Assembly (NCBI GenBank): GCA_965224535.1
Contig: CBDCZR010000029.1
Location: 354,475 to 418,474 of the forward strand
Direction: 5' to 3'
DNA: 64,000 bases
From: JBCDHN01 sp965224535
GTDB lineage: Bacteria > Verrucomicrobiota > Verrucomicrobiia > Verrucomicrobiales > DEV007
Part shown: positions 34,063 through 42,335 of the stretch, piece after piece
Numbering within the stretch: the stretch's first letter is position 1
How the letters are laid out: each line of letters opens with the position of its first letter
Program-made: the position numbers and the translations under genes
Notes under the pieces: generated by a model
Databases searched by the model: none
The model's input: only the letters and a program-made list of their open reading frames with translations
Told to the model about the DNA's origin: nothing

Positions 34063-34653
34063 ATGAACCCAAGCTTTGCCATTGATGAATCGAGAGGATT
34101 CGTGGGACTAGTCCGCGTTGACGGGTTGCCAGAAGTTCTGAGTGATGAGATCAACCTAAAATTAAGGGATTGCGCCAGTGTCGCGCTCCTCCAGCAATAT
34201 GAACTCCTCTTGGAGAAGGAGTGTGAGAGTTGCGATGAATTTGGGCGGCACGTGTTTGGCAATAAGATCGCGTTTTTTGTGCCTTACGAAGGTCAGGAGG
34301 AGTGCATTGCGATGATTCATGCATGCCAGCAGTTTCATCAGATGATGATGAATTTGCATTTCCGGGTTTCCGGGCGGATCGCCCATGGATCGGTTTGGAG
34401 CGAGGATTGTGGTTTGTTGGGTGGCGCGGTGTTGGAAGCGCAGCAAAGCCTCAGAAATGATGATGAGGGGGCGATCCTGCTCTGCAATTCCGTGTGCGAA
34501 TGGAACGGCCAGCAAGGAAAAACTGAGGACGGACAAGCTGATATTTTGGGTATACTGCTTGAAGAAGGTTGGTTGGTGGCAGTGAGGCGCCCCGGCCAAA
34601 ACAGGGCTAGTTCGGCATTGTTGGCGGTTGCTCTTCCAGCGGGTTTGAGTTAG
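34063..34653 (+). CDS. Degenerate class III cyclase-like protein
   Basis: 196 residues, cytoplasmic. The order of elements resembles a class III nucleotidyl cyclase homology domain: GFVGLVRVDG, then FGNKIAFFVP (where catalytic cyclases have GDxxxAxF), VSGRIAHGSVWSED (RxGIxxGxV-like) and GGAVLEAQQSL. The metal-binding Asp residues and the purine-binding Lys/Asp are not evident, so it is probably non-catalytic. It has a decayed inverted copy next door and stands 17 bp before gspF, suggesting a regulatory role in secretion. The family call is tentative. Confidence 0.5.
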   Translation: MNPSFAIDESRGFVGLVRVDGLPEVLSDEINLKLRDCASVALLQQYELLLEKECESCDEFGRHVFGNKIAFFVPYEGQEECIAMIHACQQFHQMMMNLHFRVSGRIAHGSVWSEDCGLLGGAVLEAQQSLRNDDEGAILLCNSVCEWNGQQGKTEDGQADILGILLEEGWLVAVRRPGQNRASSALLAVALPAGLS

Positions 34654-34670
34654 AGAGAAACCACGATGTA

Positions 34671-35948
34671 GTGCCTGCCTTTACCTACAGTGCAGTTGGA
34701 AATGATGGGAAGCAAACTTCCGGGACGCTTGATGCGCGGGATCGGGAGGAGGCGTTTCGCAAGCTATCGCAGATGAAATTGCAGCCGTTTGCGCTGAACC
34801 CGGCAACAACGGGAAGTTTGGCTACCTTGGACGCCCGCCGGCTGACGAAATCTCCGGCTGAGGGGAAGGCGGCGGCACGGGAAGCTTCCGCTTCGAGCGG
34901 GAAGATTCGGCTCAATGGTAAACAGTTGGCGCTGTTTACCGAGGAGTTGAGCGATTTGTTGCAGGCGGGTTTGCAACTGGAGCAGGCGCTGAAGGTGATG
35001 GAGAACCGGGAGGACAAATCGGCGGTGAAGGAGGTGGCTGCGGTGATTCGGGCGAAGGTGCGTGATGGTTCGAGCTTCGCCCATGCCTTGCGGACGACTT
35101 CGCCGAGTTTTAGCGAACTGTATTGCAATCTGGCTTCGGCGGGGGAGTTGAGCGGGTCGTTGGGGACGATTTTGCAGCGGCAGACCGATTACCTGAAGAC
35201 GATGGCGGAGTTGCGCAGCAAAGTGACGACGGCGATGATTTATCCGTCGTTCCTCTTCGTTTCGGGGATTTTGGTGACGGTGGTGTTCGTGACGTTTTTG
35301 ATCCCAAAGCTGATGGCGTTGATCGGCACCACGGGAGGCGATCCACCGCTGGCTGCAGTGGTGTTGATGGCGCTGAGCGGCTTTTTCAAGCAGTATGGCT
35401 GGCTCTTGCTGGCGGCGATTGGAGCGTTGCTGGTCGCCGGGCGAATGTTTGTGGCGATCCCGGCGAACCGGCCGGTTTGGGACCGGATGAAGCTGCGTTT
35501 TCCGCTGCTGGGGCCGTTGCAACTGACGCGCTTTCACGTGCAGATCCTGGAAACGCTGGCCAACGTGATGGGCAACGGGTTGGACCAACTCAAGGCGCTG
35601 GAATTGGCCAAGGGAACGACGACGAACCTGTTTTTGCGCGGAAAAATCGAGCAGGCAACCGCGGAGGTGGGCGATGGAGCCAGTTTGTCGCGAGCCTTTC
35701 ACCGCACGGGGGTTTTTCCGGCGATGCTGATCGATTTGATCCGCGTGGGCGAGCAGACCGGCCACATGGAGGAAAGCCTGGCCAAGGCCGCGGAGCGCTT
35801 CGATAAGGAACTGAGCACGAAAATCGACAAGGTGAGCGCGATGGTGCAGCCGATGATCGTGGTGCTGATGGCGGGGCTGGTCGGGACGATGGCCTACATC
35901 ATGATTTCGATCATTTATGAGACGATTTCGATGTTGCGCACCCGGTAG
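34671..35948 (+). CDS. gspF: Type II secretion inner-membrane platform protein GspF
   Basis: 425 residues from a GTG at 34671. N-terminal region PAFTYSAVGNDGKQTSGTLD, two GspF domains (about 85-205 and 290-410; LFTEELSDLLQAGLQLEQAL and LETLANVMGNGLDQLKALEL) and three membrane helices (near 185-215, 240-260 and 390-415). It forms the platform on which GspE acts. It is separated from gspE by about 3.2 kb of inserted or accessory genes. Confidence 0.92.
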   Translation: MPAFTYSAVGNDGKQTSGTLDARDREEAFRKLSQMKLQPFALNPATTGSLATLDARRLTKSPAEGKAAAREASASSGKIRLNGKQLALFTEELSDLLQAGLQLEQALKVMENREDKSAVKEVAAVIRAKVRDGSSFAHALRTTSPSFSELYCNLASAGELSGSLGTILQRQTDYLKTMAELRSKVTTAMIYPSFLFVSGILVTVVFVTFLIPKLMALIGTTGGDPPLAAVVLMALSGFFKQYGWLLLAAIGALLVAGRMFVAIPANRPVWDRMKLRFPLLGPLQLTRFHVQILETLANVMGNGLDQLKALELAKGTTTNLFLRGKIEQATAEVGDGASLSRAFHRTGVFPAMLIDLIRVGEQTGHMEESLAKAAERFDKELSTKIDKVSAMVQPMIVVLMAGLVGTMAYIMISIIYETISMLRTR

Positions 35949-35972
35949 GCTCTCTGCTAGCTTGGCGGCGTT

Positions 35973-36419
35973 ATGAAACACAACATTTTGTCAGGAAGGG
36001 AGCGTCGGCAACTCCGCGCCGGGTTCACGCTCATGGAAATGATGATGGTGCTCGGCATCGTGGCGCTTTTGCTCGGAGTGGGCGTGCCCATGATGGTGGG
36101 TGTTTTTTCCGATGCTGAAACGGGCAAGGTAAAAGCGGATTTTCGCACGCTGGAGACCAGCCTCATTCGCTACAAGACGCATACGCGTATGTATCCAACG
36201 AGCGAGCAAGGGCTGGATGCGCTGGTTAACGCTCCAACCACCGCGCCGCAGCCTACCAATTGGAAACGCGTGCTAAAACCGGAAGGAATCCTCGATCCCT
36301 GGCAACGCCCCTATCAATATATCTACCCCGGTAAGTCCAACCCGGATTCCTACGACATTTACAGCATGGGCCCTGACGGCAAGCCGAATACCGCTGATGA
36401 CATTGGCAACTGGCAGTAA
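35973..36419 (+). CDS. gspG: Major pseudopilin GspG
   Basis: 148 residues. The prepilin-peptidase site is RAGFTLMEMMMVLGIVALLL, with cleavage before Phe at about residue 17-18. The C-terminal calcium-binding stretch YDIYSMGPDGKPNTADDIGN is typical of GspG. The next gene overlaps by 23 bp. Confidence 0.93.
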   Translation: MKHNILSGRERRQLRAGFTLMEMMMVLGIVALLLGVGVPMMVGVFSDAETGKVKADFRTLETSLIRYKTHTRMYPTSEQGLDALVNAPTTAPQPTNWKRVLKPEGILDPWQRPYQYIYPGKSNPDSYDIYSMGPDGKPNTADDIGNWQ

Positions 36420-36906
36420 ACGCCGCCGCATAGTAGGGCAGTCCGGCGGCTTTACGCTGCTGGAGGTGGTGATGGTCTTGCTCATCATGGCGATTCTGGC
36501 CGGGTTTATGCTGGTATCCTTCCACGAGATTGAAAAGCATCAAGCCATTGAAGAGCCCGTGGTGGAATTGCAAAAGCTGGCGCGGCGAGCGAACCGGACT
36601 TCCGCGTCGTTTCGGACGGAGTATCGGATTCGGTTTGAGCCGGAGCGGTTTTTTATCGTTCCAACCCAGCAGGAGGCCGAGAAAGAGCAGATCGAAGGTT
36701 TTGAGCTGGAAGACGGTGTGGCGATGCAAATTCGCCGGTGGCGGCAATCGGATTGGACTGAACCAGCGCCTGAAGATTGGATTTTTGCCGAAACCGGAAT
36801 CGCGGAGCCAATCAGCGTGAGATTTAGCCGAAACCAGGCCTACGTGGAATTAGATTTCAACCCGCTAACCGCGACAGTGGAGGAAAAACGTTCTTATCTA
36901 CCGTAA
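36397..36906 (+). CDS. gspH: Minor pseudopilin GspH-like
   Basis: 169 residues; the start at 36397 lies within the end of gspG. The cleavage motif is GGFTLLEVVMVLLIMAILAG near residues 17-36, followed by a charged soluble domain. The position after gspG supports GspH, although the soluble domain is divergent. Confidence 0.78.
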   Translation: MTLATGSKRRRIVGQSGGFTLLEVVMVLLIMAILAGFMLVSFHEIEKHQAIEEPVVELQKLARRANRTSASFRTEYRIRFEPERFFIVPTQQEAEKEQIEGFELEDGVAMQIRRWRQSDWTEPAPEDWIFAETGIAEPISVRFSRNQAYVELDFNPLTATVEEKRSYLP

Positions 36907-36922
36907 GCAAACGAGCCGATCG

Positions 36923-37339
36923 ATGAAACCAACCGGCATAACCAAAGGCAAGGCGGGTTTTACCCTGCTGGAGGTGATTTTGGCGATGGCGCTGTTTGGC
37001 GCAGCAGCTTTGGGGCTCTGTCAGGCTCTTAACCTCATTGGCGCCACCGTGGTGGAGTCGGCCGAAATCGGCTGGAGACAGGAATTGGTGAACAGTTATC
37101 TCACTGAGGCCTCCCGGCGTTCCGAGATTCGTCCGGGAAAGGACGCGGTCAATTTGGAAAACAGGGGGCTTCGTATCGAGGTATCCACCGAACCGTTGGA
37201 ATTGACCAACATGGACGGCGAGCCGCTGCGAGACATGTTCCGAATCACCGTGGTGGCGACCGACAGCGCCGGAGAAATTGTCGAAACCGCGGAGACGTAT
37301 CGGTACCTTCCGTTTTACAGCGAAATTCAAGAACGATGA
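36923..37339 (+). CDS. gspI: Minor pseudopilin GspI-like
   Basis: 138 residues. The type IV prepilin motif KAGFTLLEVILAMALFGAAA is at about 10-29, followed by a short GspI-sized soluble domain. It overlaps gspJ by ATGA. Order and size support the call. Confidence 0.8.
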   Translation: MKPTGITKGKAGFTLLEVILAMALFGAAALGLCQALNLIGATVVESAEIGWRQELVNSYLTEASRRSEIRPGKDAVNLENRGLRIEVSTEPLELTNMDGEPLRDMFRITVVATDSAGEIVETAETYRYLPFYSEIQER

Positions 37340-38106
37340 CATCCCAAACGCAATACGCCCAGCGCGGTTTCACGCTTTTGGAGCTAACCTTGGCCATCGG
37401 CATCCTTTCGATGCTTTCGGTTGGAATTTTTGCCGTTGCATCCGGAGCGATTGAGGTGAGTGCTGAGGTGGCCGAATTTGACGTGGCCGAGACAACGCGA
37501 AGCCGCTTCATCCAGGTATGCCGTGCAAATATTGAAGAGCTGCCTCCAAGCGGCGATCTCCTCTTGCGACAAGCCGGAAGCGAGCGGCTTCCAGCTACCA
37601 GCGAACTGTCGATTGGCGAAAGCCCGCTGGCGTTTAGTTTTGGAGCGGGCGAAGGACGTGCAGCCCGGACGGTTCTCAACCTTTTGCCGGATGGCGCTGG
37701 AGGCGTGATGGCGCGGGCCTATTATCTGGATCGCGAAAACGCAGTTCGCTACGAGGAAGGCGCATCGGTCCAGCAACTTGAAGCGCCCTGGATCAATTTG
37801 GTTCGCGGAATCAGGTGGCTGGAATGGAGGTTTTTTGTCGAAGGACAACGCCGGTGGGTCGATACTTGGGAAGAACCTAACATTCGTCCCAAATTCGTTG
37901 AATTGAACCTGCAAATGATCGGTGAGTCCCGGCCGCAACGAACCGTCTTTTGGGTACCGCCGCGCCGTGTGCCACCACAGTTCAATCGAGTCGATGGCGA
38001 TGGTGACGATGGGGGTGATGGTGAAACGCAGAACCCGGGAGAAGAAGAAGGCGATCCGCAGGAAATACCGCAAATCCCGCAGACCGGCCTGCAAAACGCA
38101 AGATGA
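37336..38106 (+). CDS. gspJ: Minor pseudopilin GspJ-like
   Basis: 256 residues. The prepilin motif QRGFTLLELTLAIGILSMLS is at about 9-28. A globular domain follows, then a proline- and acid-rich tail (DGDGDDGGDGE, and QEIPQIPQTG) not typical of GspJ. Coupled to its neighbours by ATGA overlaps on both sides. Confidence 0.8.
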   Translation: MTSQTQYAQRGFTLLELTLAIGILSMLSVGIFAVASGAIEVSAEVAEFDVAETTRSRFIQVCRANIEELPPSGDLLLRQAGSERLPATSELSIGESPLAFSFGAGEGRAARTVLNLLPDGAGGVMARAYYLDRENAVRYEEGASVQQLEAPWINLVRGIRWLEWRFFVEGQRRWVDTWEEPNIRPKFVELNLQMIGESRPQRTVFWVPPRRVPPQFNRVDGDGDDGGDGETQNPGEEEGDPQEIPQIPQTGLQNAR

Positions 38107-39059
38107 ACGCCAGCAAAGTCAATCATACCATTAGGCGCGGATCGGCCTTGATCGCCGTATATTGGGCCATCGCGTTGCTTAGCTTAGCGGTTTTCACCAC
38201 CGTCAGTCTGCTCTTTGGCGAGGTAGAGTCCCGAGCCAGCCAAGGGCAACTTTTCCGCGCCAAACAGTTGGCCGAGATGGGGTTGGCGGTTGCTGCGAAT
38301 CCGGAAGTGGAACCCGGCGACAATATCCTCTTTGCGCAAGTCAGCGAGCTGGAATCCTACAAAGCCATCATCGAAAGCGAGGCAGGCAGGCTAAATCTGA
38401 ATGCCACGTTGGCTCGAGAAGATTTGGAGGTCTTGCAGCGGCTTTTTATCTTGTGGGGGCTGGTAGAAGAGGAAAGCGTTGCGCTCTCCGAGGCGTTGCT
38501 CGATTGGATCGATCCCGATGACGAGGTAACAGGTTTGGGAGCTGAGTTTCCGTTTTATGAATCCATCGGACGGCCGGATTTGCCGCGCAACGGCCAGTTT
38601 CTCAGCCTGGATGAAGTGATGCAGGTGCAAGGATTCAACCAGGTAGCCAGAGTGAACCCGAATTGGCGCTCTGCGTTTACGCTTTGGGGCAATGGAAAGC
38701 TCGATCTTGCGGACGCGATGCCGGATGTTATCGCTGCGGCGTGCGATTGTTCTCTAGCGGCGGCGGAAACCTTTGTGTTACAACGGCGCGGCTCTGACGG
38801 ACTGGAAAACACCCAAGATGACGTAGTATACGAAGCAGTGGAGGATATATTGGCCGAACTCGGTGCTCCGGCATCTGACTTGGAAATGGTACGGAATCGC
38901 GTTGGGCTGGGAGGGCGAACGGTCCGCCTCCGGTCGACCGGGCGAGTTGATGATTTGGCCGTTCGACTCGTCGCTGTAATCAACAACCGCGGACGCCAAA
39001 TGTCGCTGTTGGAAATGCGCCAGCAGGTGTATCGAATACCGAGAGAAACGCAGCCATGA
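38103..39059 (+). CDS. gspK: Minor pseudopilin GspK-like
   Basis: 318 residues. The N-terminal hydrophobic helix GSALIAVYWAIALLSLAVFT lacks the usual Glu5, as in GspK. The soluble part has ALLDWIDPDDEVTGLGAEFP and then FLSLDEVMQVQGF, characteristic of the GspK/T2SSK saposin-like domains. It caps the pseudopilus tip. Confidence 0.85.
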   Translation: MNASKVNHTIRRGSALIAVYWAIALLSLAVFTTVSLLFGEVESRASQGQLFRAKQLAEMGLAVAANPEVEPGDNILFAQVSELESYKAIIESEAGRLNLNATLAREDLEVLQRLFILWGLVEEESVALSEALLDWIDPDDEVTGLGAEFPFYESIGRPDLPRNGQFLSLDEVMQVQGFNQVARVNPNWRSAFTLWGNGKLDLADAMPDVIAAACDCSLAAAETFVLQRRGSDGLENTQDDVVYEAVEDILAELGAPASDLEMVRNRVGLGGRTVRLRSTGRVDDLAVRLVAVINNRGRQMSLLEMRQQVYRIPRETQP

Positions 39060-40273
39060 AACGGGAAAAAGCAGCTATCGCAAATCTTCCGGGTGACACC
39101 GAGCGCCAAACTTGGAATGTCGGCGCCCGCGGCAAGGCAAGCGTGCGGAAAGGCGGTTCCAAGGACGCGGCCGGCTGTTATGCGCTAAACGCCATGGAAT
39201 GCCAAAGCATCCCGATGTGGATCAACAGCACCGACGACGCGTTAACCGATCGACTGGTCGCCATGGAATTGGAGAAGCTGCGGATCGGCGGGACTCACGA
39301 TCCTGGCAGATGCTTCGATTGGCGCATTGTAGACGAACATGGCCAACGCCGGCAACTTGAGGTAACCATCTTGCGCCCGCGCTTCGAGCCGTCCATTCCC
39401 GGCAATTGGCAACTCTTCGACGCCGGCGCCCGCTTTTATCCCCTGCCATCCAATCAAGTGACGCTCTGGCGGGAAGAAGGAAGCTGGGTGGCTGCATTTT
39501 CCAAGGGATCTCAGTTAGCCTACTATCATCCCTTGGGCTCCGCGTTCATTGATAGCGATGCAGCTCATGAATTGCGCTGCATAGCCTTGTCGCTAAAGAG
39601 CCGGGGTTTTGCCAATGAGTTAACCGGTGTCATGGTTTGGAACGAAGGCGATGATGAGAATCAAAAAATTGCGGATAGCTTGGCTTCGGCGTTTCAGCTC
39701 CCGGTGAACTGCACCTCCCAACCCGAGCCGGACTTTACAAACATCAACCAAGCCTACCTGGAACCCGCGAATCTCGCCCTGCGCCGCGAAGCACAAGCCA
39801 GCCGGGCGCAGATGCTACAAATCGCCGCATTGGTTATGTTTGCATTTGCCTGCATTGTCGGCGCCGCGGTTGGGCACATAACCTATCTCCAACGCCAAAA
39901 CCAACAGACCCAGGTGCGAATCGACCGTCTTGCGCCCGAAGCGGAAGTGGTTCGCCAAGCTTACGACAAATGGGAACTTTTACGGCCCGCCATCGACCCG
40001 GATCGATACCCGGTCGAACTCTTCCACCGCTGTGCTTCGGCTTTGCCGAAAGAAGGCGTTCGTCTCAATCATTTTGAAATCCGCAACAACCGGCTGGTTG
40101 TTCGCGGCGAAGCCAGCAATGCGGCGCTGGCCATTCGTTACCGCACAAATCTCATCGCTCTGCCCAACCTGGCCGACTACACGTGGGAATCGCCCCAGCC
40201 GGAGTTGTTACCCGACAATCGGGCGACCTTCCAAGCGATCGGAGTTTATCGCTATACCGCCAAGCAACCATGA
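39056..40273 (+). CDS. gspL: GspL-like secretion assembly protein
   Basis: 405 residues. The soluble N-terminal part (1 to about 255) is actin-fold-like in length, a membrane helix lies at about 258-280 (LQIAALVMFAFACIVGAAVG), then a coiled region and a periplasmic ferredoxin-like domain (FEIRNNRLVVRGEASNAALA). This is the GspL/PilM-PilN layout. It overlaps gspK and the next gene by ATGA. Called from architecture and order. Confidence 0.7.
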   Translation: MKREKAAIANLPGDTERQTWNVGARGKASVRKGGSKDAAGCYALNAMECQSIPMWINSTDDALTDRLVAMELEKLRIGGTHDPGRCFDWRIVDEHGQRRQLEVTILRPRFEPSIPGNWQLFDAGARFYPLPSNQVTLWREEGSWVAAFSKGSQLAYYHPLGSAFIDSDAAHELRCIALSLKSRGFANELTGVMVWNEGDDENQKIADSLASAFQLPVNCTSQPEPDFTNINQAYLEPANLALRREAQASRAQMLQIAALVMFAFACIVGAAVGHITYLQRQNQQTQVRIDRLAPEAEVVRQAYDKWELLRPAIDPDRYPVELFHRCASALPKEGVRLNHFEIRNNRLVVRGEASNAALAIRYRTNLIALPNLADYTWESPQPELLPDNRATFQAIGVYRYTAKQP

Positions 40274-40806
40274 AACCCCGGGAAGAGCGCCTCTTCATCG
40301 CCTTCATGCTGGTTCTACTGCTCAGCGGGACGGCCTTGGTGTGGAAACAATACCACAAACGCAAGACCCAGATTCTCGATCGCGCGCATCAACTCGCCTT
40401 GGAAGAAGAGGAAATCTCGATTTTGCTCGAACAACGCGAAAAATGGCTGGTGCGCTCGCGATGGCTTGCCGAACAGCAACCGGCCTTTACCTCCCGCGAC
40501 CGAGTAGACAACCAATTACTCGAACAGGCTCGCTCGCCAGGCGTGCCCGGCGTGAGAACAACGGGCCTAAAACTCAAGGAACCGGTGGAAACCCCGGATT
40601 ACATCCAGGCGGGGATCGAATTCACGGCAAGAGGCAAGCTAAGTGATGTTTTTGCCTGGATCTACCAACTTCAACAACCCGAGGCGTTTCGAGTGGTTGA
40701 AACGCTTAAAGTCACCCCGGACAAAGATGAACCAAGCACGGTGGTGTGCGAGGTTGCGCTGGTCCAATGGTATGCGCCGGAAAGTAGCCCCAAGCTTGAA
40801 AATTAG
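40270..40806 (+). CDS. gspM: GspM/PilO-like secretion assembly protein
   Basis: 178 residues from the ATG at 40270. An N-terminal helix (FIAFMLVLLLSGTALVWKQY, about 9-28), a coiled-coil (LALEEEEISILLEQREKWL) and a ferredoxin-like periplasmic domain (GIEFTARGKLSDVFAWIYQL). It would pair with the GspL-like protein. It is the last gene of the run; its TAG stop overlaps the TAA stop of the opposite-strand gene in the four bases 40803-40806. Confidence 0.7.
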   Translation: MKPREERLFIAFMLVLLLSGTALVWKQYHKRKTQILDRAHQLALEEEEISILLEQREKWLVRSRWLAEQQPAFTSRDRVDNQLLEQARSPGVPGVRTTGLKLKEPVETPDYIQAGIEFTARGKLSDVFAWIYQLQQPEAFRVVETLKVTPDKDEPSTVVCEVALVQWYAPESSPKLEN

Positions 40807-41705
40807 CCGGCTGGGCGCAGTCGCCTGATTAGGTGAGAGCGTCGCTCGAACCAACGAAACATGCCATGCCATTCCTCGGCTTTGATGAATAGAGTCAAAT
40901 AGGCGGCAAGTTGGAGCATAAAATAGATGAGATCATTCATTGTGAGGGCGATGAAGCTGACAAAGCCGATCCACCACCAAAGAGCCAGCCAGCGCGTCTT
41001 GGGAACAAGCAAAAGAAATGGCCCAACCAACTCGAAAAGAAGCGCGCCCCATTGCATCAACGTCCATCCTTTCATCGGAACGTTTTGCAGCATCCAACCG
41101 GAAATAGAGTTGCGGTAGGGACCTTGAGCGTGCGACCAGAGCACGTCGTGACGCACGACCCAGTCCATGTTTTGATACTTACACCATCCGGCGGTGAAAA
41201 ATTGGATGAGGATAGTGGCCTGTAGGATGCGTAGCGGCCAGGCTGAATCAATCACATCGAATCCGCCCGAACTTTCGCCTCGAATCGTCTTCATCGGAGA
41301 AACCAGAAGAATGGCGAAACCGGCGATGTAATGGATGTTCAGAGCAAAGGCGCTGAGAGCATCCGCGTTTTGAATGTAGACCGCCGATGCAAACAGAATG
41401 CCGAGCGCCGGCCGGCGAAATTTCCCGGCTAGAACCAATACGGCCGCGGCGATGGTGACCATTCCAAAAAGAAAAGCCGCCCACGGCTGCAAAAGCGGAA
41501 AAGGATCGATAACGTAGGAAGGATGGGCTGATCTGGTGTAGTGATAGCCATTAGGAGTAAGCCACTCTTTCCAATACCAAAAACGGGCGAAGAGAAAGTA
41601 GCAGAGAAAGGCAAACGTGAAGGCGACTTCAAATACGCGCAGCCGAATGGCTTCCACGGGCCCGAAAAAGAAATTCCAAATGAATGACAAGACGCGCTTG
41701 GGCAT
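40803..41705 (-). CDS. HTTM-domain multipass membrane protein
   Basis: 300 residues from the ATG at 41705 with about seven hydrophobic segments. It has the features of HTTM proteins related to vitamin-K-dependent gamma-carboxylase: NGYHYTRSAHPSYVIDPFPL, then LQATILIQFFTAGWCKYQNM and GWTLMQWGALLFELVGPFLL. The bacterial role is not settled; lipid- or cofactor-linked chemistry at the membrane is speculative. It follows a single-pass partner gene by 11 bp. Confidence 0.7.
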   Translation of the reverse strand: MPKRVLSFIWNFFFGPVEAIRLRVFEVAFTFAFLCYFLFARFWYWKEWLTPNGYHYTRSAHPSYVIDPFPLLQPWAAFLFGMVTIAAAVLVLAGKFRRPALGILFASAVYIQNADALSAFALNIHYIAGFAILLVSPMKTIRGESSGGFDVIDSAWPLRILQATILIQFFTAGWCKYQNMDWVVRHDVLWSHAQGPYRNSISGWMLQNVPMKGWTLMQWGALLFELVGPFLLLVPKTRWLALWWWIGFVSFIALTMNDLIYFMLQLAAYLTLFIKAEEWHGMFRWFERRSHLIRRLRPAG

Positions 41706-41716
41706 CGTTCCCGGTG

Positions 41717-42328
41717 TTATTGATGTTCGCGGACAGGGGTAACCATCTGTTCGCTGGCACCGGCATCGGCCGGCGTTTTGGAAAAACGGTAGTGCCGCCA
41801 GACCGTGCGCTGATTTTCGGGCACATCGGCTAAATTGGGGATGCGCCACGGTTTTGGATTGTTGGCGATTTCCGGCGACCCAACAACAAATCGTTGCCTG
41901 ACAAAGCGCACCTCGGTTACCAGCGGTCGATCGGGATGCAATTCTTCGTAGCGTTTCTTGACATAAAGAGCCACGGACTCGAGGACTGCGGCGCGGTTGT
42001 GATCTCCGCCACCCTGCGCCATAATTCGGTGAAGACGCGTTCCGGCTCCGAACGGGCGCATTGTTCCCAAATCGGAATCCGGCGCCTCAATCCACCCATC
42101 AGTCCCGCTGACTCGAACCTCACAAAAGTAGTTGTCCCACCATTGCGAACGGCGCGGAAAGAGGGCAGCAACGCGCCACATATAATTCATGTAAACACCT
42201 CCCTGTGGGATGTGACGGTTGGTCGTGCCAACCCAACAAAGCGGAACGATCCAGACGACAAAAAAGAAAATGGCGGGAAGGATTCGTCGCCACACTTTCA
42301 AGCGTTGATGGTCGAAGATAGCAAGCAC
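41717..42328 (-). CDS. Single-pass membrane protein, partner of the HTTM gene
   Basis: 203 residues. One N-terminal helix (ILPAIFFFVVWIVPLCWVG, about 16-34) and a soluble domain rich in Trp, Arg and Pro (WDNYFCEVRVSGTDGWIEAP). Small N-anchored proteins next to HTTM genes are known elsewhere (DUF5819-type pairs), which fits the context; the sequence match is not certain. It follows the arylsulfotransferase-like gene by 7 bp. Confidence 0.6.
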   Translation of the reverse strand: MLAIFDHQRLKVWRRILPAIFFFVVWIVPLCWVGTTNRHIPQGGVYMNYMWRVAALFPRRSQWWDNYFCEVRVSGTDGWIEAPDSDLGTMRPFGAGTRLHRIMAQGGGDHNRAAVLESVALYVKKRYEELHPDRPLVTEVRFVRQRFVVGSPEIANNPKPWRIPNLADVPENQRTVWRHYRFSKTPADAGASEQMVTPVREHQ

Positions 42329-42335
42329 TTTGGAT

